In this document: in pieces, positions 42,626 through 48,244 of the stretch | How positions within the stretch are numbered: position 1 is the first letter of the stretch | Layout of the letters: the number at the start of each line of letters is the position of its first letter | Source: an uncultured Eubacteriales bacterium | Lineage (GTDB): Bacteria; Bacillota; Clostridia; TANB77; CAG-508 | Assembly (NCBI GenBank): GCA_949287075.1 | Contig: CASEEU010000017.1 | Location: 1 to 48,244, forward strand | DNA: 48,244 nucleotides | Reading direction: 5' to 3' | Made by a program: the position numbers and the translations under genes | The notes under the pieces: generated by a model | What the model saw: the letters and a program-made list of their open reading frames with translations, nothing else | Databases searched by the model: none | Told to the model about the DNA's origin: nothing

Positions 42626-44353
42626 ATGGGAAGAGGAAAAAGAGAATTAGGAAGAGAAGCAAAAAGAATGGCATATGGAGATATAGAAAAAAAGAAAAAA
42701 ATGATTATTAAAGTAGGAATTATCATATTAGCAATTATCATTTTATTTGTGATTGCAACGATTGCTAATAACTATATCATATTAGATAGTAATACAACGA
42801 CTAATTTAGTTATCAATAATAAGAATGTAACATCAGATTTACGAAATGATATTTTACAAGAAAATGGTGTTATATATTTGTCAGAAGATGATATTGCCAA
42901 TTTTTTTGACAAACATATTTATTTAGAAGAAGAAAATAATAGAATTATTACAACATATAATACAAAAATAGCAGAAGTTAGTTTAAAAGAAAATGTGATG
43001 AATATTAATGGAGCAGACAAAACAACATCTGCACATGCAATAGAAAGAGATGGTGTGATTTATATACCAATTTCAGAAATGACAGAGGTGTATGATATAG
43101 AGATTGGAAATATAGAAGAAACAGATGTTATTACGATGGATTCATTAGATAGAGAACAAAGAAAAGCAGTTATAACTTCTAATTTACCAGTAAAATCTTC
43201 AACTAATTTTATAGCAAGAACAGTTGATAGAGTAAAAAAAGGGGAAGAAGTAATTGTGATTTCTTCAGATGGAGGTTACTCTAGAATCAGAACTCCAAAT
43301 GGAAAACTTGGATATGTAAAAACCAATAAACTAGAAAATGAATATGTTGTTAGAGAAGCTATTCCAGAAGAAAGGCAAGTTGAAGGAAAAATCAATATGA
43401 CATGGGATTACTATTCAGAAGTGGGAAGTGCACCTGATAGAACAGGAACAACCATAGAAGGTGTTAATGTTGTGTCACCAGCCTTTTTCTATATAGATGA
43501 AGATGGAAACTTTAGAGAAAATATAGGAGAAAGTGGAGAAGCATATATTGAGTGGGCACATGGTAATGGCTATAAAGTATGGCCAATGGTATCAAATGCA
43601 GTAGCAGCAAAAGAAAGTTTAGAAATTACATCTAAAATTATGAATAGTTATCAAAATAGAAAAGCATTAATTGAGAACATTGTTGATGCATGTATAAAGT
43701 ATGATTTAGATGGAATTAATATAGATTTTGAAAACATGAAACAAGAAGATATTGATTTATACTCAAGATTTATTATAGAACTAACACCAAGATTAGATGA
43801 CATGGGAAAAGTAGTATCAGTTGATGTCACTGCACCAGATGGTGGTGAAACATGGTCAATGTGTTTTGACAGAAATGTCATCGGAGACGTAGCAGACTAT
43901 ATTGTCTTTATGGCATATGACCAAAATGGTATATCTAGTACAACGCCAGGAACAACAGCAGGATACAATTGGGTTGAACTAAATTTGGTAAAATTCTTAC
44001 AAACAGAAGAAATAGATTCAGATAAATTAATATTGGGAATTCCGTTCTACACTAGAATTTGGACAGAAGATGCAAATGGAGATGTAGTAAGAAATTCAAC
44101 AGTTGCTATGGAAAATATTAATGAGGTTCTACCAGAAGGTGTTCAAAAAACATGGGATGACGACTTAAAACAATATTATGTGAGATATCAAGATGGAGAA
44201 TATACAAGAGAAATGTGGATAGAAGATGTAGAGTCTTTAAAGGCAAAAGTGTCATTAGTTAATGAAAATAATTTAGCAGGCATTGCTTCTTGGCAATATG
44301 GAATGGAAACAGATGATGTATGGCCAATGCTAAAACAAGAACTTGAACAATAG
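42626..44353 (+). CDS. Membrane-anchored GH18 hydrolase with SH3 domain
   Basis: A glycoside hydrolase likely to act on peptidoglycan, similar to spore cortex-lytic enzymes of the YaaH/SleL and YvbX kind. The 575 residues have a basic N-terminus, one membrane helix (about 26-48), a copper-amine-oxidase-N-like domain (about 60-165), an SH3b domain (about 182-240), and GH18 (about 255-570) with DGINIDFE at 362-369, whose final Glu is the catalytic acid. AAGGAGAG precedes the ATG. The stop TAG is the first three bases of a long palindrome. Confidence 0.88.
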   Translation: MGRGKRELGREAKRMAYGDIEKKKKMIIKVGIIILAIIILFVIATIANNYIILDSNTTTNLVINNKNVTSDLRNDILQENGVIYLSEDDIANFFDKHIYLEEENNRIITTYNTKIAEVSLKENVMNINGADKTTSAHAIERDGVIYIPISEMTEVYDIEIGNIEETDVITMDSLDREQRKAVITSNLPVKSSTNFIARTVDRVKKGEEVIVISSDGGYSRIRTPNGKLGYVKTNKLENEYVVREAIPEERQVEGKINMTWDYYSEVGSAPDRTGTTIEGVNVVSPAFFYIDEDGNFRENIGESGEAYIEWAHGNGYKVWPMVSNAVAAKESLEITSKIMNSYQNRKALIENIVDACIKYDLDGINIDFENMKQEDIDLYSRFIIELTPRLDDMGKVVSVDVTAPDGGETWSMCFDRNVIGDVADYIVFMAYDQNGISSTTPGTTAGYNWVELNLVKFLQTEEIDSDKLILGIPFYTRIWTEDANGDVVRNSTVAMENINEVLPEGVQKTWDDDLKQYYVRYQDGEYTREMWIEDVESLKAKVSLVNENNLAGIASWQYGMETDDVWPMLKQELEQ

Positions 44354-44697
44354 GGACGTGTCAAATTGGACATTTTTCGTCCAAAAGGGACAGGACTAAT
44401 CTTCTTTTTAAATCAATAATATTGTAAAAATATAGAATATAAAGCCATTACACAATTTTGTATAAACTAAATTTTCATAGAAATTCTAAAAGAAAAACGT
44501 GAGCCTCTCTCATTGTTGCTATAAAACATAAGCAAAATGAGCATTCCTCACGTTTTTCTTTAGTATTTCTAATTTCAAATTTAGATACACAAAATTGTTT
44601 TATTCTTTTATATTCTATATTTTTTCTATTTTATACATTTAATAAAGATTAGTCCTGTCCCTTTTGGACGAAAAATGTCCAATTTGACACGTCCCTA
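44351..44697. repeat. 347-bp long inverted repeat, family A copy 2
   Basis: Arms 44351-44403 and 44645-44697 are perfect reverse complements over 53 bp and start TAGGGACGTGTCAAAT, as in copy 1. Inner blocks shared with copy 1 are ATTTTGTATAA(A/G)CTAAATTT and CAAATTTAGATAC(A/G)C. The apical stem is AGAAAAACGTGAG/CTCACGTTTTTCT. The left end holds the stop codon of the GH18 gene. No ORF is found in it. Confidence 0.9.
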
Positions 44698-44731
44698 AAA
44701 TTGAAAAAACAAAAAAAGCAAGATATAATTC

Positions 44732-44759
44732 TTGACAACAGTGATTTCAATGGTATAAT
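44732..44759 (+). promoter_or_regulatory. Promoter of sigH
   Basis: TTGACA at 44732-44737, 16-nt spacer, TATAAT at 44754-44759. Confidence 0.8.
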
Positions 44760-44794
44760 ACTAATAAAGTGACACTTTGGAGGGATTTTGACGA

Positions 44795-45442
44795 ATGCAA
44801 AAGGAAAATGTATTTTTTTCTGTAGATAAATTTGATGAAATGACAGATGAGCAAATTGTATTAGAAGTACAAAAAGGTGATAAACAAGCACTATCATATT
44901 TAATGAATAAGTACAAAGAATTAGTAAATATAAAAGTTAGTAAATACTTTATGGTTGGAGCAGAAAGAGATGATATTGTTCAAGAAGGATTAATAGGACT
45001 GTTTAAAGCAATTAAAATGTTTAAAAAAGATAAAAACAATAGTTTTAAATCATTTGCCAACATGTGTATTGAAAGACAATTAATTACAGCGATAAAGTCT
45101 TCAACAAGACAAAAACATATGCCATTAAATTCTTATTTATCATTAAATGCTTCTGCATATGATAATGAAGAAGAAAATGGAATAGAATTAATTAATACAC
45201 TAAATAATAAAACAGTAGAAGATCCATTAGAAACTGTGATGAAAAAAGAATATTATAAGCAAATAGAAAATTCGATTGAAAAGTCATTAAGTACATTTGA
45301 GAAACAAGTGTTAGATGGATATGTAAAAGGATATAGTTATGTAACAATTGCTAAAAAATTAGATTCTCCTGTAAAATCAGTAGATAATGCGATACAAAGA
45401 ATTCGAAAAAAAGCAATCAAAAATATGTTAGATGAAATTTAA
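44795..45442 (+). CDS. sigH: RNA polymerase sporulation sigma factor SigH
   Basis: SigH drives the transition to sporulation. The 215 residues fit: region 2 (about 17-90, with DDIVQEGLIGLFKAI and FKSFANMCIERQLI) and region 4 (about 155-212, with YVKGYSYVTIAKKLDSPVKSVDNAIQRIRKK). Length is equal to Bacillus SigH (218) and it lacks regions 1.1 and 3 of SigA. A close second possibility is a SigI- or SigB-type factor, but the sequence and length favour SigH. GGAGGG precedes the ATG. Confidence 0.88.
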   Translation: MQKENVFFSVDKFDEMTDEQIVLEVQKGDKQALSYLMNKYKELVNIKVSKYFMVGAERDDIVQEGLIGLFKAIKMFKKDKNNSFKSFANMCIERQLITAIKSSTRQKHMPLNSYLSLNASAYDNEEENGIELINTLNNKTVEDPLETVMKKEYYKQIENSIEKSLSTFEKQVLDGYVKGYSYVTIAKKLDSPVKSVDNAIQRIRKKAIKNMLDEI

Positions 45443-45476
45443 GGGAAATTGAGAATAATCTCAATTTCCCTTTTTT
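45441..45476. terminator. Terminator of sigH and of tRNA-Thr
   Basis: AAGGGAAATTGAG/CTCAATTTCCCTT with a 6-nt loop and T-run. On the minus strand the same hairpin follows the tRNA directly. Confidence 0.85.
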
Positions 45477-45551
45477 GGGGCTTCTAACGGGAATTGAACC
45501 CGTGACCTCAGCCTTACCAAGGCTGCACTCTACCAACTGAGCTATAGAAGC
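45476..45551 (-). tRNA. tRNA-Thr (GGT)
   Basis: The cloverleaf is complete: GCTTCTA/TAGAAGC acceptor, GCTC/GAGT D-stem, anticodon stem CAGCC/GGCTG with loop TTGGTAA, anticodon GGT, and T-loop TTCAATT. The discriminator reads C73, followed by an encoded CCA. The threonine T-box 100 bases away expects U73. Confidence 0.95.
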
Positions 45552-45608
45552 AATTTGATTGAACAGAACTTATTATACAATAGAAAAAAACAAAAGTAAA
45601 TATTTCTA

Positions 45609-45637
45609 TTGACTTTTTTTAAAAAAAGTTATAAAAT
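45609..45637 (+). promoter_or_regulatory. Promoter of the thrS leader
   Basis: TTGACT at 45609-45614, 17-nt spacer, TAAAAT at 45632-45637. Confidence 0.7.
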
Positions 45638-45643
45638 AAGGAA

Positions 45644-45880
45644 CATAAGATAAAGACAAGTAAGAGAAAAAGTAAAATAAAGGTTATCTAAAGAGAGGAT
45701 TGGTTATTAGCTGAAAGCCAATCTAGAAAAACATATTTGAAAAACTACCTCTTCAAGTTTTTGGTGAATAAGCCAAACGTGTAAGATACGTTATCATCTT
45801 TTAATTAAGTAAAAAATAGGATGGAACCGTGTAATTTAGCACTCCTATGGATATTTTAAAAATGTCCATAGGAGTTTTTT
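45644..45880 (+). promoter_or_regulatory. Threonine T-box riboswitch
   Basis: It senses uncharged tRNA-Thr. Seen are AAGAGAGGA (about 45690), the specifier region AAACTACCTCTTCAAG (threonine codons ACT or ACC), the T-box AGGATGGAACCGTG at 45818-45831, and a terminator at 45841-45880 with stem ACTCCTATGGA/TCCATAGGAGT and T-run. UGGA in the T-box would pair with U73. Confidence 0.92.
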
Positions 45881-45953
45881 GAATTAAAAATTATTTTTTT
45901 AATAATATAAAAAATCAAAAACAAATCTATTGGACATAAAAGGAGGTTTTATT

Positions 45954-47858
45954 ATGTTAAAAGTTACATTAAAAGACAATTCTAGTATTGAGGTGGAGAA
46001 AGGAACTAGCATTTTAGAAGTTGCAAAAAAAATTAGTGAAGGATTAGCAAGAAATGCAACTTGTGGAGAAGTGAATGGAGAAGTAAAAGACTTGAGATAT
46101 GAATTACAAGGAGATTGTGATTTGGTAATTCATACATTTCAAGAGGAAGATTTAGAAGGAAAAAAAGCATATTGGCATACAACATCACATATCATGGCAC
46201 AAGCAGTAAAAAGAGTATTTCCAGATGTAAAATTTGCCATTGGTCCAAGTATAGATAATGGATTTTATTATGATTTTGATGTAGAAACACCATTTACAGA
46301 TGAAGATAAAGAAAAAATTGAAGAAGAAATGAAAAAAATTATCAAGGAAGATATAGAAATTGAAAGATTTTCATTACCAAAAAAAGAAGCATTGGAATTA
46401 ATGAAAGATCAACCATACAAAATAGAATTAATAGAAGAATTACCAGAAGGAGAAGAAATTAGTTTCTACAAACAAGGTGATTTTACAGATTTATGTGCAG
46501 GTCCTCATTTACTTAGTACAGGAAAAGTAAAAGCAGTAAAGATTCTTTCATCTTCAGGTGCTTATTGGAGAGGAAGCGAAAAAAATAAGATGCTTCAAAG
46601 AATTTATGCAATTTCTTTCCCAAAAGCTAGTCAATTGCAAGAATATTTAGACTACTTAGAAGAAACAAAACAAAGAGATCATAGAAAAATAGGAAAAGAA
46701 TTAGAGTTATTTATGATTGCACCTGAAGGACCAGGTTTTCCATTTTTCTTACCAAAAGGAATGGTATTAAGAAATGTTTTAGAAGACTTTTGGAGAAAAA
46801 TTCATATTAAAAATGGATATCAAGAAATAAAAACACCAATGATATTAAATGAAGAATTATGGCATCGCTCAGGACATTGGGATCATTATAAAGAAAATAT
46901 GTATACAACAAAAATTGATGATGTTGATTTTGGTGTTAAGCCTATGAACTGTCCAGGAGGAATGCTTGTATATAAAAATACAGTACATTCTTATCGTGAA
47001 TTACCAATTAGAGCAGGAGAATTAGGTTTAGTACATCGTCATGAAAAATCAGGAGAATTAAATGGATTATTTAGAGTAAGATGTTTTACGCAAGATGATG
47101 CACATATTTTCTGTATGCCAAGTCAAATTGAGAGTGAAATTGCAGGTGTTATAAAATTAGTTAATGAAATATATAGTATTTTTGGATTTGAGTATAAAGT
47201 AGAATTGTCAACAAGACCAGATAATTCAATGGGTAGTGATGAACAATGGGAATTAGCAGAAGGAGCACTTAAAAAAGTATTGAAAGATTTAGATATTGAC
47301 TATGAATTGAATGAAGGTGATGGTGCATTTTATGGACCAAAAATTGACTTCCATATTAAAGATTGCTTAGGAAGAAGTTGGCAATGTGGTACTGTTCAAT
47401 TAGATTTCCAAATGCCAGAAAGATTTGACTTGACATATATTGGAGAAGATGGAGAAAAACATAGACCAGTTATGCTACACAGAGTTATATTTGGAAGTAT
47501 AGAAAGATTTATTGGTATTTTAATTGAACACTATGCAGGCGCTTTTCCAGTTTGGCTTTCACCTGTACAAGTAAAAATCTTACCAATTACAGATAATCAA
47601 CATGAATATGCATATAAAGTAAGAGAAATGCTAGAAGAAAAAGGAATTCGTGTAGAAGTAGATGATAGAAATGAAAAAACAGGATATAAAATTCGTGAAG
47701 CACAATTACAAAAAGTTCCATATATGTTGATTGTTGGTGAAAAAGAGGTAGAAGAAAATACAATATCTATTCGTTCAAGAGAAGAAGGAGATATTGGAAC
47801 AAAAGCAGTAGAAGAATTTGCAAAAGAAATTTTAGAAAAAATAAAGAATAAAAAATAA
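45954..47858 (+). CDS. thrS: Threonyl-tRNA synthetase
   Basis: It charges tRNA-Thr and edits serine mischarging. The 634 residues have the order TGS (about 1-62), editing/SAD domain (about 65-225, HxxxH as HTTSH), class II catalytic core with zinc ligands in MNCPGG, DDAHIF and LHRVIFGS, and an anticodon-binding domain (about 535-634). ATG 45954 follows AAAGGAGG; a TTG start eight codons upstream is rejected. The T-box leader controls it. Confidence 0.97.
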   Translation: MLKVTLKDNSSIEVEKGTSILEVAKKISEGLARNATCGEVNGEVKDLRYELQGDCDLVIHTFQEEDLEGKKAYWHTTSHIMAQAVKRVFPDVKFAIGPSIDNGFYYDFDVETPFTDEDKEKIEEEMKKIIKEDIEIERFSLPKKEALELMKDQPYKIELIEELPEGEEISFYKQGDFTDLCAGPHLLSTGKVKAVKILSSSGAYWRGSEKNKMLQRIYAISFPKASQLQEYLDYLEETKQRDHRKIGKELELFMIAPEGPGFPFFLPKGMVLRNVLEDFWRKIHIKNGYQEIKTPMILNEELWHRSGHWDHYKENMYTTKIDDVDFGVKPMNCPGGMLVYKNTVHSYRELPIRAGELGLVHRHEKSGELNGLFRVRCFTQDDAHIFCMPSQIESEIAGVIKLVNEIYSIFGFEYKVELSTRPDNSMGSDEQWELAEGALKKVLKDLDIDYELNEGDGAFYGPKIDFHIKDCLGRSWQCGTVQLDFQMPERFDLTYIGEDGEKHRPVMLHRVIFGSIERFIGILIEHYAGAFPVWLSPVQVKILPITDNQHEYAYKVREMLEEKGIRVEVDDRNEKTGYKIREAQLQKVPYMLIVGEKEVEENTISIRSREEGDIGTKAVEEFAKEILEKIKNKK

Positions 47859-47873
47859 ATTCAATTGAAATAG

Positions 47874-47902
47874 TTGACACTAATAGTATTTTATGGTAAA
47901 AT
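47874..47902 (+). promoter_or_regulatory. Promoter of rplU
   Basis: TTGACA at 47874-47879, 17-nt spacer, TAAAAT at 47897-47902. Confidence 0.85.
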
Positions 47903-47968
47903 AGGTAACTGTAATCCGCTTAGTCAAGGTGTATAAATACTGACAAATAGCGTTAGTTACCTTTTTTT
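47903..47968 (+). promoter_or_regulatory. Leader of rplU (L21-leader-like) with terminator
   Basis: AGGTAACT (47903-47910) pairs with AGTTACCT (47955-47962), followed by seven T; CGCT/AGCG forms an inner stem around CAAGGTGT. Position and CGCTTAG-CAAGGTGT resemble the L21 leader known before rplU in Firmicutes. The hairpin plus T-run suggests attenuation by ribosomal protein, but this is inference. Confidence 0.65.
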
Positions 47969-48008
47969 AAGGATTAGCGAGTATACAAATAAGGGAGGTG
48001 CATTTTAG

Positions 48009-48244
48009 ATGTACGCAATAATTGAAAGCTGTGGAAAACAATACAAAGTAGCAGAAGGAGATGTTGTATTTTTTGAAAAACTAGATGCAGAAGAAGGTAA
48101 AAAAGTTACTTTTGATAATGTTATACTAGTTTCAGAAGAAGGAAAAGTACAAATTGGAAATCCTTATGTGAAAGGTGTAAAAGTAGAAGGAAAAGTAGTT
48201 TCTCATGGTAAAGGTAAAAAAATCATTGTTTTCAAAATGAAAGC
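48009..48244 (+). CDS. rplU: 50S ribosomal protein L21, N-terminal part
   Basis: L21 binds 23S rRNA. The 78 visible residues begin [18 protein letters not shown], the classic start, and continue through [11 protein letters not shown] and [12 protein letters not shown]. The 3' end is cut by the window; about 25 residues are missing. GGGAGGTG precedes the ATG. In Firmicutes the operon would go on with a small protease gene and rpmA. Confidence 0.95.
   Translation, partial: MYAIIESCGKQYKVAEGDVVFFEKLDAEEGKKVTFDNVILVSEEGKVQIGNPYVKGVKVEGKVVSHGKGKKIIVFKMK

Overview
The window looks like chromosomal DNA of a spore-forming, very AT-rich member of the Clostridia, probably an uncultured gut lineage. 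The evidence is PolC-type replication, RemA, T-box leaders, Shine-Dalgarno sites of the AAAGGAGG type, and several sporulation genes: SspH-like spore protein, GPR protease, YtxC, SigH and a GH18 hydrolase of the cortex-lytic type. Coding sequence is dense and mostly housekeeping. I see no prophage, CRISPR array or complete insertion sequence.

Layout. 1-2545: a truncated C-terminus, efp with a zinc-ribbon gene, a small membrane protein, an M23 peptidase and tRNA-Trp. 2600-10150: glycine T-box with glyS, an orphan radical SAM gene, an ABC-F ATPase, sspH, a TGS-domain nucleoside kinase and an RNHCP protein. 10143-10503: a 361-bp palindrome shared by two convergent genes. 10496-19800: a U32/RlhA-like gene, polC (frameshifted, with a duplicated OB domain), TM2 and DUF2752 genes, a thioesterase and an orphan small gene. 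19811-21412: a leader repeat and a cytoplasmic alpha-amylase. 21755-25855: an operon of a membrane protein, rsmE, a Lys/Glu-rich membrane protein, yicC, remA, rpoZ and gmk. 26284-31296: uvrA, gpr and a membrane-anchored protein. 31439-35082 (minus): ytxC, a GH57 branching enzyme and a DUF4912 protein with a histone-like tail. 35347-44353: NUDIX, lexA, a heterodimeric ABC exporter, a BI-1 protein, an AlkD-like gene and the GH18 gene. 44795-48244: sigH, tRNA-Thr, threonine T-box with thrS, and an L21 leader with rplU (cut by the window end).

Functional themes are translation (EF-P, GlyRS, ThrRS, RsmE, RlhA-like, L21, two tRNAs), replication and repair (PolC, UvrA, AlkD, LexA), sporulation, and alpha-glucan metabolism (GH13 amylase, GH57 branching enzyme, DUF4912 partner).

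The most interesting material is non-coding. (i) Long inverted repeats of 187-361 bp sit directly after stop codons, with perfect 31-71-bp outer arms. Two pairs share sequence (10143-10503 with 44351-44697; 21435-21624 with 25937-26160), and in the first pair the arms include the stop codons. (ii) A 31-nt hairpin unit on a 34-nt period occurs as an identical two-unit cassette between promoter and ribosome binding site of two unrelated genes (amylase and AlkD-like), with relatives after glyS. (iii) The lexA terminator overlaps an exporter promoter and its likely operator. In coding DNA, PolC carries a tandem OB domain and is broken by one extra base beside a CGG codon, which is otherwise seen here only in orphan genes. 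All readings are by eye; no database search or folding program was run.
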